Source: Butyrivibrio fibrisolvens
GTDB lineage: Bacteria > Bacillota > Clostridia > Lachnospirales > Lachnospiraceae
Length of the DNA stretch: 64,000 bases
Direction of reading: 5' to 3'
Assembly: GCF_037113525.1 (NCBI RefSeq)
Contig: NZ_CP146963.1
Span: forward strand, 620,001 to 684,000
Part shown: piece by piece, positions 36,211-45,000 of the stretch
Layout: the number at the start of each line of letters is the position of its first letter
How positions within the stretch are numbered: the stretch's first letter is position 1
Made by a program: the position numbers and the translations under genes
Notes under the pieces: model-generated
Told to the model about the DNA's origin: nothing
What the model saw: only the letters and a program-made list of their open reading frames with translations
Databases searched by the model: none

Positions 36211-36246
36211 AAAAAGGGGTTAAGTATTTGCAAAATCATCCGATAA
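36211..36246 (+). promoter_or_regulatory. Sigma-28-like promoter with AAAAAGGGGTT box, upstream of the cyclase gene
   Basis: TAAG (36221-36224), 14 bases, then TCCGATAA (36239-36246), close to the motility promoter consensus. AAAAAGGGGTT (36211-36221) abuts it; almost the same box recurs at 44838-44849 and 57991-58001. A sigma-A reading (TTAAGT, 17 bases, ATAACA) is possible but poorer. Confidence 0.6.
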
Positions 36247-36358
36247 CATTTCTGTATAGGGGTTTTTAAGGAACGACTGTAAGGGGTAAATTGCAGTCGG
36301 CACTAAGCCGGGGGTAGGAATCAGGGAGATTCTGCCGGCGGGAAGGGAGAAAACCGGT
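36247..36358 (+). promoter_or_regulatory. Structured G-rich leader of the cyclase gene
   Basis: It contains a CGACTG..CAGTCG hairpin at 36274-36300 and several GGA and GGG triplets (GGGGGTAGGAATCAGGGAGA) before the GAAGGGAGA ribosome binding site. Repeated GGA motifs in a leader would suit CsrA binding, but this is inference. Confidence 0.35.
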
Positions 36359-37312
36359 ATGGAAGTGAGTTTTTGTTATGTCGTATTCCATCTTTTTGGA
36401 ATAGGACTGTCTGCAATGATTCTGTATAATATCAAACGAAATCACTCTAACAAAAGAAAAGCCAGAAAATACGTTAAGGTACTCGCTTTATGCCTGTCTC
36501 TTCTTACAGCAGACCTTATACGCTATTTGGTTCTTAGTTTTACTGATAATGAAGGCTCTGTGATGAACAGGATCTTTTATGGTATATATCTGGTAACACT
36601 CGTGATCGCAGTTTCCTACATGGCTGTATATGCGTATTTTTACCTGGATATAGAGATTCGTCACAGAAACAGGATGCTGAAAAAGACAATAGAAGATGCG
36701 ATCTGTATTATGCCTTCGTTTTTTCTTGTAGCAGTTGCTTTTGTTGATAAGACTCAGATTATTACCATTGCTCTTGTACTTTTATACCTGATGGCTTTGT
36801 ACATTGATAATCAGAATGAGCTTATATCTCTTGATCCTCTTACTAGACTGAATAACAGAAATGAGCTTACAGGCTATCTTTGGTACAAGCTTTCAACACC
36901 AATGCGAGGAAGGATCTGCCTTCTTATGATGGACATGAACAGATTTAAGTCCATCAATGATACCTATGGCCACGTAGAAGGAGATCAGGCACTTATCGCA
37001 GTTGCATCCTGCCTTAAGAAAGCCTGCGGCGGAATTCCGGGAAGACCTTTTATCGCAAGATACGGTGGTGACGAGTTTATCGTAGTAATGGAAACAGAAT
37101 CGGATCTCGATGTTGATCATCTGTGTGATTATATTCACATGACTCTGGCAGTTGAGAATCACAGGCTTAAAAAGCCTTACAACCTTAGTATATCGATCGG
37201 CTGGGTGCGCAACGAGCAGAATAACAGATCCATCAAAAAGCTCCTTCGCCGTGCTGATATAGAGCTTTATGAAAAGAAGCGTCAGTTCAAAGAAAGAGAA
37301 CGTACTGCATGA
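36359..37312 (+). CDS. Membrane diguanylate cyclase (GGDEF)
   Basis: A 317-residue protein with five to six N-terminal membrane helices (about 1-145) and a C-terminal GGDEF domain. The active site is intact: RYGGDEFIVVM near 235, DPLTRLNNRNEL at the domain start, and MDMNRFKSINDTYGHVEGDQAL. The inhibitory RxxD site upstream of GGDEF is absent, so product inhibition may be weak. It should make cyclic-di-GMP in response to a membrane-sensed signal. It is the first gene of the motility cluster, with a sigma-28-like promoter upstream and flgM 400 bases downstream. Confidence 0.92.
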   Translation: MEVSFCYVVFHLFGIGLSAMILYNIKRNHSNKRKARKYVKVLALCLSLLTADLIRYLVLSFTDNEGSVMNRIFYGIYLVTLVIAVSYMAVYAYFYLDIEIRHRNRMLKKTIEDAICIMPSFFLVAVAFVDKTQIITIALVLLYLMALYIDNQNELISLDPLTRLNNRNELTGYLWYKLSTPMRGRICLLMMDMNRFKSINDTYGHVEGDQALIAVASCLKKACGGIPGRPFIARYGGDEFIVVMETESDLDVDHLCDYIHMTLAVENHRLKKPYNLSISIGWVRNEQNNRSIKKLLRRADIELYEKKRQFKERERTA

Positions 37313-37712
37313 TCGGAAAAGAAAACGGAGGACGATCTGCAGTGCTAAGGGGAAAGGAGGATAGCCGACAGTAGATCGGCAACGTATAGCCTATAAGAAA
37401 ATGAGATAAGGAAACAGCATTAAAATGTAATGTTTCCCTAGAATTTGTGATAGGGAGGAAACCGGGGATATTAAAAGTGCAGTATACAAGGTCCGTAATC
37501 CAGCGCGGAAATGTTCAAATGTAACAAACTTGCGTAAAAGCACTAAAATAATATCCTCACAGTCTAAAGTTAATTGGGGTTCGACCGATAAATGTAGTAG
37601 AAATAGAAGTAGGGTTCGCGTTGGAGACAAGGAGGTCAGCGAGCTACCGGCCAGGCGCAAAGCCCGGCACAAAATTTGAGGTCCAAAAGAACTCCCCGGA
37701 AAGGAGAAAGCA
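37313..37712 (+). promoter_or_regulatory. Long structured leader of flgM
   Basis: These 400 bases carry no gene. They hold hairpins (GCCGA..TCGGC near 37363-37379, CCCTA..TAGGG near 37436-37456, CCGG..CCGG near 37648-37676), many GGA triplets, a sigma-28 promoter at 37565-37591, and ACAAGGAGGT at 37627-37636, which resembles the CsrA recognition core ACARGGATGT. FlgM's own site is AAAGGAGAAAGC. Confidence 0.5.
37565..37591 (+). promoter_or_regulatory. Sigma-28 (SigD) promoter of the flgM operon
   Basis: TAAA (37565-37568), 15 bases, then ACCGATAA (37584-37591). This is the best match in the window to the consensus TAAA-N15-GCCGATAA, 120 bases upstream of flgM, where such promoters are expected. 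Confidence 0.85.
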
Positions 37713-37979
37713 ATGCGTATTGAAGCTTACAACCAGATACAACAGGTTTATAACAAACCCAAGGTACAGCATACTGGAAAGACCGAGAAGGCAACAAAGA
37801 CAGATAATGTCCAGATTTCTTCATTAGGTAAAGATATCCAGGTTGCTAAGCAGGCAGTGAAGAATGCACCCGATGTTAGAGAGGATGTAATTGCTCCTCT
37901 CAAAGAGAAGGTACAGAACGGCACATACGATGTCAGCGCAGATAAGTTTGCTGACAAAATGCTTGCAGAATTTGCATAA
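37713..37979 (+). CDS. flgM: Anti-sigma-28 factor FlgM
   Basis: An 88-residue protein that binds and inhibits sigma-28 until hook completion. The N-terminal half is polar and probably disordered (NQIQQVYNKPKV, then DNVQISSLGKDIQVAKQAV). The C-terminal half has the sigma-binding helices: VREDVIAPLKEKVQNGTYDV and ADKFADKMLAEF, the typical 'R.. .. .. I..G.Y.V....A..ML' pattern. Start by AAAGGAGAAAGC. It is followed 29 bases later by flgN in the usual order. Confidence 0.93.
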   Translation: MRIEAYNQIQQVYNKPKVQHTGKTEKATKTDNVQISSLGKDIQVAKQAVKNAPDVREDVIAPLKEKVQNGTYDVSADKFADKMLAEFA

Positions 37980-38008
37980 AAGATTATAAAGCGTAAGGAG
38001 ATAACCCA

Positions 38009-38527
38009 ATGGCGAGTCTGATGGAAGATCTGATAGAGGTTTTGAATCAGGAATGTATTGAATATGACGAGCTTTTGGGATTATCGAGTAAGAAGACACC
38101 GGTCATAGCAGCCGGCGATCTTGAGAAACTTTCGCAAATCACGGATGAGGAGCAAATTGCCGTTGGCAAGATCCAGAAGCTGGAAAAGCGCAGGATTGAA
38201 GTTATGACGGATATTGCTAATGTATTGAACAAGGATGTCAAGACATTGAAACTGACCGAATTGGTTCGCATGCTGGATAAGCGGCCATCGGAGCAAAGAC
38301 AACTGGCGCAGGTTAGAGACAAGCTTAAGAGTATTTCACAACACGTCAGGATTGTTAACAGCCAGAATCAAGAATTACTTGAAGGTTCTCTTGAAATGGT
38401 TCAGTTCGAAATGAACATCCTGCAACAGGCAGGCAGTGCTCCTGAGACGGCTAATTATAATAAAACAGCAGGAACCGCTGGTTCCCTTATAGGAACGAAC
38501 TCGGGCAGATTCGATGCCAGGCAGTGA
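38009..38527 (+). CDS. flgN: Flagellar chaperone FlgN
   Basis: A 172-residue helical protein that escorts FlgK and FlgL to the export gate. The N-terminal two thirds form a coiled-coil bundle (LMEDLIEVLNQECIEYDELL, TDEEQIAVGKIQKLEKRR, LKSISQHVRIVNSQNQELL), the usual FlgN plan. The C-terminal 40 residues are polar and end in SGRFDARQ. The position between flgM and flgK is conserved in Firmicutes. The start follows AAGGAGATAACCC. Confidence 0.88.
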   Translation: MASLMEDLIEVLNQECIEYDELLGLSSKKTPVIAAGDLEKLSQITDEEQIAVGKIQKLEKRRIEVMTDIANVLNKDVKTLKLTELVRMLDKRPSEQRQLAQVRDKLKSISQHVRIVNSQNQELLEGSLEMVQFEMNILQQAGSAPETANYNKTAGTAGSLIGTNSGRFDARQ

Positions 38528-38575
38528 TCACCACCCTAGTGGGATCATCGCCGGACGTTTCACTCGGTAGTTCAC

Positions 38576-38611
38576 AAAAGCAGACAACACTTCGGTGTGT
38601 CTGCTTTTTTG
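38576..38611 (+). terminator. Strong intrinsic terminator between flgN and flgK
   Basis: AAAAGCAGACAACAC pairs with GTGTGTCTGCTTTT around a C(TTCG)G tetraloop, followed by a T-run. This is unusual inside the flagellar operon and would reduce or control transcription of flgK and the genes after it. Confidence 0.85.
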
Positions 38612-38801
38612 GTGCACAAGACCGGCAAACGAATGGATGCTTGCATACAAATTCATTTGCCGGTCGTAAGAACATGGAGAACTAAGTGCGGAATGTTCGT
38701 GTGCGAAATCAAGTAGGAGTCAGCCTACTCGATTTAACGAATGATAGTTTTCATTAGACACCTTGAACTATTAAGAAGATTTTTTTACGGAGAAAAGACC
38801 T
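38612..38801 (+). promoter_or_regulatory. Multi-hairpin leader of flgK
   Basis: Three further hairpins follow the terminator: GACCGGCAAACGAATG with its partner ending GCCGGTC (38621-38666), GAACAT/ATGTTC (about 38669-38692), and AAATC.AGTAGG/CCTACT.GATTT (38707-38736). There is no clear sigma-28 site, so either an unrecognised promoter or terminator read-through supplies flgK. Confidence 0.55.
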
Positions 38802-40469
38802 ATGTTAATGGCAAACCTGTATGTCGGTGTATCCGGCCTTCAAACTTCACAAAATGCTCTGAATACAACGGCGCATAACCTGGCCAATATTGGTACAGAA
38901 GGATATACACGTCAGCAGGTATCGCTGGGTGACAGAAAATATCAGCTCATAGATATCAAACCTGCGATATCCCACAAGCAGACAGGTCTTGGTGTTGCAT
39001 ATGTTAACTGTAAGCAGGTCAGGAGCGTATTCCTCGATGCTTCCTACAGACTTGAAAGCGGCAGAAGCGAATTTTATGACATATCATATGAAACTCTTGA
39101 ACAGGTAGAAGATCTTCTTCAGGAAATGAACGGCGCAGAATTTGCGGATAACCTTACAAATCTTTGGACCCAGGTTCAGGAAGTTGCAAAGGATCCGACA
39201 AGTGCAGTTAATCAGGCAGCATTCGTAAACAGATGTGCAGAATTCGTTGAGAGTGCCAAAGCGGTATACAAGGGATTCGTAGAATACCAGGAAAATCTCA
39301 ACAAGCAGGTTAAGACACTTGTAGATGAAATAAACGACATAGGCGATGGAATACGAGAACTGAATCAGAAGATCGTAGCTATAGAATCAGGCTATGTAGA
39401 GAAAGCCAACGACCTTCGAGATACCAGAAATTCTCTTTTGGACAGACTTGGAGAGCTTGGAAATATCACTTATGAAGAAGATATTTTTGGAAATGTCCTC
39501 GTTAACTTTGAAGGAACTCAGTTCGTTCTTTCAGATAATGTTCATCACCTTGGATGTGACATTGAAGAAAGCCCATGTAATTACTACACAGTTTACTGGG
39601 AATATGCAGCAAAAAGATATGAAGATGAAGAAGGGAATACCGTTCTTGACATAAGCGGAGCTCATGTTTACGACCTCACCAAAACAGTATCTACTCAGCT
39701 TAACACTGATGTAGGAGAACTTAGATCCACACTCCTTGCAAGGGGTGACCACAACGCAACCTATCATGACATAACAGATGATGAGACTGGAGTATATTAC
39801 AACAAGAATATAGCACAGTCGGTGATCATGAACATAGAAGCTGAATTTGATCAGATGTTTCATAACATAGTTTCAGCCATCAATGAGGTATATGAAAATG
39901 CAGCAAGTAATCCAGCCACGCTGCAGAACCTCAAGGATGGAAGAGCAACAGCAAATCCGGCAGATTATGTAATGTTCAACATGATAGATGATGATGATGC
40001 TCTTATCTATGATATAGATTCTGATCATACAGCAGGTAATAACATTACAGGTCTTACGATAGTAAATACTGAAGTTAATGAAAAGCTCCTGCAGACTCCG
40101 ACAATAAATACATTCGTAACTATTGAAGGAGAAGAAGATACAGCTGCAGCCACAGCGTTAAAGGAAGTATTTACAGATGCAAGGTATACACTCAATCCTA
40201 ATGTGGCAACAAGAATAGATCTTATGGAATACTATGATGCACTTGTAGCTCAGGTTGCCAACACAGGAAGCATTAACAAAGCACTTTCAGAAAACCAGAC
40301 GATCACAGTCAACACGATATCTGCAGCAAGAGAACAGATAGTTGGTGTATCAAGTGATGAAGAGCTTGAGTTTATGATCGAGTTTCAAAATGCCTATAAC
40401 GCATCAAGCCGTTTCATCAATGTAGTAAACGAAATGCTTGAACATATAATTACATCTCTGGGTAGATGA
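38802..40469 (+). CDS. flgK: Flagellar hook-associated protein 1 (FlgK), first copy
   Basis: A 555-residue hook-filament junction protein. The N-terminal rod-type segment reads NLYVGVSGLQTSQNALNTTA followed by NLANIGTEGYTRQQV. The C-terminal coiled coil ends with LEFMIEFQNAYNASSRFINVV and NEMLEHI. The middle holds the variable surface domains, including an acidic GD-rich region (DDDDALIYDIDSDH). It is exported by the flagellar type III system through FlgN. A second FlgK-like gene follows after 66 bases with paired hairpins between. Confidence 0.93.
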   Translation: MLMANLYVGVSGLQTSQNALNTTAHNLANIGTEGYTRQQVSLGDRKYQLIDIKPAISHKQTGLGVAYVNCKQVRSVFLDASYRLESGRSEFYDISYETLEQVEDLLQEMNGAEFADNLTNLWTQVQEVAKDPTSAVNQAAFVNRCAEFVESAKAVYKGFVEYQENLNKQVKTLVDEINDIGDGIRELNQKIVAIESGYVEKANDLRDTRNSLLDRLGELGNITYEEDIFGNVLVNFEGTQFVLSDNVHHLGCDIEESPCNYYTVYWEYAAKRYEDEEGNTVLDISGAHVYDLTKTVSTQLNTDVGELRSTLLARGDHNATYHDITDDETGVYYNKNIAQSVIMNIEAEFDQMFHNIVSAINEVYENAASNPATLQNLKDGRATANPADYVMFNMIDDDDALIYDIDSDHTAGNNITGLTIVNTEVNEKLLQTPTINTFVTIEGEEDTAAATALKEVFTDARYTLNPNVATRIDLMEYYDALVAQVANTGSINKALSENQTITVNTISAAREQIVGVSSDEELEFMIEFQNAYNASSRFINVVNEMLEHIITSLGR

Positions 40470-40474
40470 GTTTG

Positions 40475-40520
40475 AGATCTTTATAAGATCTTAACTTTGG
40501 AAAAACTGGTCAGAAGTTAA
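40475..40520 (+). repeat. Paired hairpins between the two flgK genes
   Basis: AGATCTT/AAGATCT (40475-40481 with 40485-40491) is followed at once by TTAACTT/AAGTTAA (40491-40497 with 40514-40520). Both stems are short but perfect, in the same tandem plan as at 16406 and 42406. Confidence 0.55.
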
Positions 40521-40535
40521 GAAAGGACCAAAGGT

Positions 40536-42404
40536 ATGCCATCACAATTTTTCGGACTTAATATAGCAGCATCAGGTTTAAGAGCCGCTAATGCAGCTAT
40601 GAACACAACAGCAAATAACATATCGAACTGCAACACAGATGGATATTCCAGACAGAAGGTTCAGCAGGAAGCAGCAGATGCTCTTCGCGTATTTACTACT
40701 TATGGGTGTGCCGGAGCAGGTGTTGATACTGTGGCTATAGAAAGAGTCAGAGATGAATTCTATGACCAGAGATATCGTGATAATGAAAAGCTTTATGGTG
40801 AGTATTCTCAGAAGAATTATTATCAGAGCATCATTGAACAGTATTATAACGATAACGGTGAAACCGGATTTTCAACTCTTTTCTCAAGAATGCAGGCTAA
40901 TCTCCAGTCAGTAATGACTGCAGCAGGAACCACAACTACCAAGGCTACATATGTAGCATCAATGACAGCTATTACTGATTACTTCAACACAATGTCGATA
41001 AATCTTCAGAACCTGCAAAATGACCTTAATCAGGAGATCAAGACAACATGTGATGCGATCAATTCCATAGCAGAAGAAGTTGCAAGCTTGAACGAACAGA
41101 TCAACATCATCGAGATGACTGGAACGACAGCTAATGATCTTAGGGATACGCGAGATCTTCTTATCGATCACCTTTCTGAGTATGTATCGGTCAAGGTAAA
41201 AGAAACTGATGTCATTGATGAAAATGATCCTGAAAGAGATACAGGTGCAACGAGATTTGAAGTTTGGATTGCAGGTGGAACGTGTCTTGTTGATACATAC
41301 AGTTACAATAAGCTGGCATGTATAGCAAGAGATGATGATGAATTTATAAACCAGACAGATATTACAGGTCTATATGATATCAAAGTAGTAAGAAGCAATT
41401 TTGAAGAAGGCAGCGGTAAGTATATAAGCAATTTCGATCTTGATAATGCCAATATGGGCGGTAAGTTATATGGCCTTATTCAGATGAGAGACGGTAATAA
41501 TCAGAAGTTCTTCAATGGTACCAGCGGTGCCTGGAATCCTTTGACTCATACAATGTCAGTTACAGTAACTAACGATTATCTTAAGGATATGGCACAGTGC
41601 TCACTTCCTGCAGAAGGCGTTATCCAGATTGGTGCAAGAACTTACGAATATACAGGTTGGACCTATGATGGCGATAGTACCTATACATTCACACTTGATG
41701 ATACAGATGATGAAACCGGAAGAGCAGTAGATTTTTCCAGACTTCAGTCAAGAAGCTATGATACGGTAAATGTCGGTAAATCAATAGATTATCAGGGGAT
41801 TCCTTACTATCAGTCCCAGATGAACGAGTGGATAAGGAACTTCGCAAGAGAAGTAAATAATATTACAACAACAGGTTATACATCTACAGGCGAAGACGGA
41901 TGTTACATGCTTACAGGTGACAGAACTGTATCGAGTAATACTTCACCTGCCCAGTATACCTTCGAAGAACTGACAACTACCAACTATGGATACTACTACC
42001 TGACAGCAGATAACTTCGCAGTGTACTCAGCAATGGTGCACAATTCCAACCTTCTTGCAACTAAAGCAGATACTACTGAAGGTGATGATGAATTCGGCAA
42101 TATCGATAAGCTTGGAGATATGTTCAATTCCAAAGAGGTATTCAGAGGAGCAACTTCAGGAGAGTTCCTTGATAAGATCCTTGCAGATGCAGCGCTTAAT
42201 ACAAGTAATGCATCTACTATGGAAAAAACTTATGAAGCACTAAGGAATACGATCGATAACCAGAGACTTTCGGTAGCAGGAGTTGATGAAGACGAAGAAG
42301 CAGCAAATCTGGTTAAGTTCCAGAATGCATATACACTTAGTTCTAAAGTAGTACAGACATTGACGGAGATGTACGACCAGCTCATTCTAAATACCGGAGT
42401 TTAA
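40536..42404 (+). CDS. flgK: FlgK-like hook-associated protein, second copy
   Basis: A 622-residue paralogue of the preceding gene. The N-terminus (FGLNIAASGLRAANAAMNTT, ISNCNTDGYSRQKV) and C-terminus (EEAANLVKFQNAYTLSSKVV, EMYDQLIL) are both FlgK-type, but the middle is unrelated in detail and 70 residues longer. Both copies have intact ends, so both could assemble: either two junction proteins in series or alternatives. Start by AGAAAGGACCAAAGGT. flgL follows after 86 bases. Confidence 0.9.
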   Translation: MPSQFFGLNIAASGLRAANAAMNTTANNISNCNTDGYSRQKVQQEAADALRVFTTYGCAGAGVDTVAIERVRDEFYDQRYRDNEKLYGEYSQKNYYQSIIEQYYNDNGETGFSTLFSRMQANLQSVMTAAGTTTTKATYVASMTAITDYFNTMSINLQNLQNDLNQEIKTTCDAINSIAEEVASLNEQINIIEMTGTTANDLRDTRDLLIDHLSEYVSVKVKETDVIDENDPERDTGATRFEVWIAGGTCLVDTYSYNKLACIARDDDEFINQTDITGLYDIKVVRSNFEEGSGKYISNFDLDNANMGGKLYGLIQMRDGNNQKFFNGTSGAWNPLTHTMSVTVTNDYLKDMAQCSLPAEGVIQIGARTYEYTGWTYDGDSTYTFTLDDTDDETGRAVDFSRLQSRSYDTVNVGKSIDYQGIPYYQSQMNEWIRNFAREVNNITTTGYTSTGEDGCYMLTGDRTVSSNTSPAQYTFEELTTTNYGYYYLTADNFAVYSAMVHNSNLLATKADTTEGDDEFGNIDKLGDMFNSKEVFRGATSGEFLDKILADAALNTSNASTMEKTYEALRNTIDNQRLSVAGVDEDEEAANLVKFQNAYTLSSKVVQTLTEMYDQLILNTGV

Positions 42405-42405
42405 G

Positions 42406-42458
42406 GCGATTAAAGCAAGCTTTAATCGCTAGACGTCAATTTCTTCGAAATTGACGTC
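42406..42458 (+). repeat. Paired perfect hairpins between flgK and flgL
   Basis: The first hairpin has an 11-bp perfect stem (42406-42416 with 42419-42429); two bases later a second has a 12-bp perfect stem (42432-42443 with 42447-42458) with a TTC loop. No T-run follows. The first starts immediately after the flgK stop codon. Confidence 0.75.
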
Positions 42459-42490
42459 CAAGGAGCTCGGAAGGCATATGGAGGTTTTAT

Positions 42491-44818
42491 ATGCGAATTA
42501 CTAACAAGATAATGCATAATAACTCAATCTACAATATCAATAATAACAAGGTGACTGAAGACGGTCTAAATACTCAGATCGCTACAGGCAAAAAGCTTAC
42601 AAGACCATCTGATGATCCTGTTATTGCTATAAGAGCTCTTCGCCTTCGAAGCAATGTTACAGAGCTGAGTCAGTATTACGAAAAGAATGCTAAAGATGCA
42701 GAAAGCTGGCTTAATGTAACAGAGGATTCACTTTCAACTATCACTGATGTACTTACTGCCTTGATACAGCAGTGCAATAAGGGTGTTAACCAGTACGAAA
42801 CACTTGATGATATTGATACGATACTTACTGAAATGAGTGCTCTTTCCGATGAGTACTATTCTACAGGTAATGAAGACTATGCCGGAAGATATATTTTCAC
42901 AGGTTACAGAACCCAGCAGTCGCTTACTTTTAAAGATGATGAGAGTACACAATATATAAAGCTTCATGATGAATTTAATGCAGAAGATGTAGATACTTCT
43001 CAGAGAGTAATAGGTGCATATACACTTACTGCAAGTGACAGTACTTTCCCGGCAGAAAGTGATATGGCATCCTGTAATGTGGGCCGCATACGCCTTTCTT
43101 ATGATAATGTCGATCCGGATGTTGGAAATGTTTCTGTAAGATATCGTTCTACCATGACTGTTCCTGCAACATCTATTTTATCAACATCAAAAACTGAAGA
43201 TACTGTATACCTGACTTATAAAGATGGAGATGGCATTACCCGTAAGGTTAATATCTCTACAAATACCGATAATAATACAAATGATGATAATAAAGTTACT
43301 GTAACAGAAGCGGATGGTTCGGTTACAACATATTCAGCCAGGATAAATGATGATTATGGATATACGATCACGGGTGAAAACTCCATGTTCGGACCATTTT
43401 CAATGACACTTAATCAAAATGGTGTTGCAACAGCCACTGATATAAGCGTTGATGTAAACGGAACAGACCTTATCATTAAGTATACAGATGCATCTGGAAG
43501 CCCTAGAGAAGCACAGGTAAGTACACTTCAGTCATCAACCATTACAGAGTCTAATGGCTCGACAACAACTTATTCAATAACTTCTGAAGAAGATGGCGGA
43601 TACACAATAAAGGCTGTGAACTCTGCATCCGGTACAAGTCTTTTCACAGTTGATCATAATGGTAAAGTTAAGGCGTACGATATTACAGCGACAGTTTCTG
43701 ATACAGCACTTTCAACCTTTGATTTTACAGTTAATGGTGAACAGACAACGATCCAGGTTCCGCTTACAGGTGCGTCAGATGCTCCATATGAAGTGGATGT
43801 ATTTGATCTTGCCGGAAATGCGTATTCAATGACGGTTAATACAGATGGAACTTATCAGATCAACAATGAAAGTTCACTTATCGAATCAGGTGAAAACGTA
43901 AATGTAGTTAACCTTTCTTCAAACGGAAGTGTACACAGCTCATATGTTGAGACTGTGATAAAGCCCGGCGTTCTTAATGCGCCAAGTCTTCCGAAGGTTA
44001 TAGATTCTACTACAACAGAAGATATTATTGATGATATATATGTAGCTCTTTCCAAAGATACTGAGAACGAGTGCTTCTGCATCAACTCATATACAGGAGA
44101 GATACTTCTTTCTGCAAAGCTTAAGGAAAAACTTGAATCACTTACAGATATAACCAATGCCAACAATATTAACGTAATGTATGATAAATCTTCGTGGCTT
44201 GCAGGTGATACAAGACCTGAGAACCTTATGAAGTGCACCAATATAGATGATGGTGTAACTGTTGTTTATAACGGCGGAAATTCCAGCCATATCATGGAGT
44301 ATGATGTTGGATATGGTCAGACTATAGAGGTTAATACTACTGCTAATGAAGTGTTCACAACAAGCGTAAGACGCGATGTTGAAGATCTTAAGAGACTTGT
44401 CAGCAGAATGAAAGACATCAAAACAATGATGAATACCATGAACAGTAACCTGGCAGCAACTACTGATGATAATGCGATCGCAAATATCAAAAAAGAGATA
44501 GCTGCAGCTCAGAAATCCTATGATTACATGAAAGAAGAGCTTAAAGACATGTTTGGAAAAAAGATAACAAGCATGCAGGAAGCGCTTGATAAAGCAAATG
44601 TAGCGGTTACAGAAAATGGTACAAGATCAAGCAGACTTTCAATGGTTCAGTCAAGACTTCAGAATCAGCTTACTACTTTTAAGACTCTTCAGAGTGACAA
44701 TGAAGATATTGATATGGCAGAGACAGCAACTAATCTTTCTACAGCAGAGCTTATATATCAGGCATCACTAATGGCAACAAGTAAGATCATGAAAGAATCA
44801 CTTATGAACTATATTTAA
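42491..44818 (+). CDS. flgL: Oversized flagellar hook-associated protein 3 (FlgL)
   Basis: A 775-residue FlgL, more than twice the usual 300 or so residues. The ends are typical: MRITNKIMHNNSIYNINNNK with GKKLTRPSDDPVIAIRAL, and at the C-terminus VTENGTRSSRLSMVQSRLQN, DIDMAETATNLSTAELIYQASL. The middle (about 190-560) is inserted surface domain, beta-rich, Thr/Ser/Asp-rich and repetitive: a unit with VTEADGSVTTYSA, DYGYTITGENS and LNQNGVATATDISV recurs as ITESNGSTTTYSI, DGGYTIKAVNS and DHNGKVKAYDITA. Such exposed domains vary freely in hook-associated proteins. Confidence 0.92.
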   Translation: MRITNKIMHNNSIYNINNNKVTEDGLNTQIATGKKLTRPSDDPVIAIRALRLRSNVTELSQYYEKNAKDAESWLNVTEDSLSTITDVLTALIQQCNKGVNQYETLDDIDTILTEMSALSDEYYSTGNEDYAGRYIFTGYRTQQSLTFKDDESTQYIKLHDEFNAEDVDTSQRVIGAYTLTASDSTFPAESDMASCNVGRIRLSYDNVDPDVGNVSVRYRSTMTVPATSILSTSKTEDTVYLTYKDGDGITRKVNISTNTDNNTNDDNKVTVTEADGSVTTYSARINDDYGYTITGENSMFGPFSMTLNQNGVATATDISVDVNGTDLIIKYTDASGSPREAQVSTLQSSTITESNGSTTTYSITSEEDGGYTIKAVNSASGTSLFTVDHNGKVKAYDITATVSDTALSTFDFTVNGEQTTIQVPLTGASDAPYEVDVFDLAGNAYSMTVNTDGTYQINNESSLIESGENVNVVNLSSNGSVHSSYVETVIKPGVLNAPSLPKVIDSTTTEDIIDDIYVALSKDTENECFCINSYTGEILLSAKLKEKLESLTDITNANNINVMYDKSSWLAGDTRPENLMKCTNIDDGVTVVYNGGNSSHIMEYDVGYGQTIEVNTTANEVFTTSVRRDVEDLKRLVSRMKDIKTMMNTMNSNLAATTDDNAIANIKKEIAAAQKSYDYMKEELKDMFGKKITSMQEALDKANVAVTENGTRSSRLSMVQSRLQNQLTTFKTLQSDNEDIDMAETATNLSTAELIYQASLMATSKIMKESLMNYI

Positions 44819-44837
44819 TGAATAATTAAAATGTTTT

Positions 44838-44874
44838 TTAAAAGGGGTTATGAATAGTGCAAAAAAAACCGAAA
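44838..44874 (+). promoter_or_regulatory. Possible promoter of fliW-csrA with AAAAGGGGTT box
   Basis: AAAAGGGGTTATG is followed about 15 bases later by ACCGAAAT, in the same spacing as AAAAGGGGTTAAG and TCCGATAA at 36211-36246. The sigma-28 match is partial. Confidence 0.4.
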
Positions 44875-45000
44875 TAGGTTTTGAATTAGTATATGCAAGT
44901 TTTTAGTGATTAAAATCATATGTTCCTACAGAGATAAAATAGAACATTATGGTCTGAACAAATAATTCATAATCAGCGTGATATGAAAGTGGAGGAAATC

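Noticed and set aside
37640..37690. Possible second c-di-GMP riboswitch in the flgM leader (GCTACCGGCC, GGCGCAAAGCCC)
   Set aside because: The blocks occur in the wrong order and without the P1, P2 and GGTAGCC elements; it is better read as a plain CCGG hairpin.
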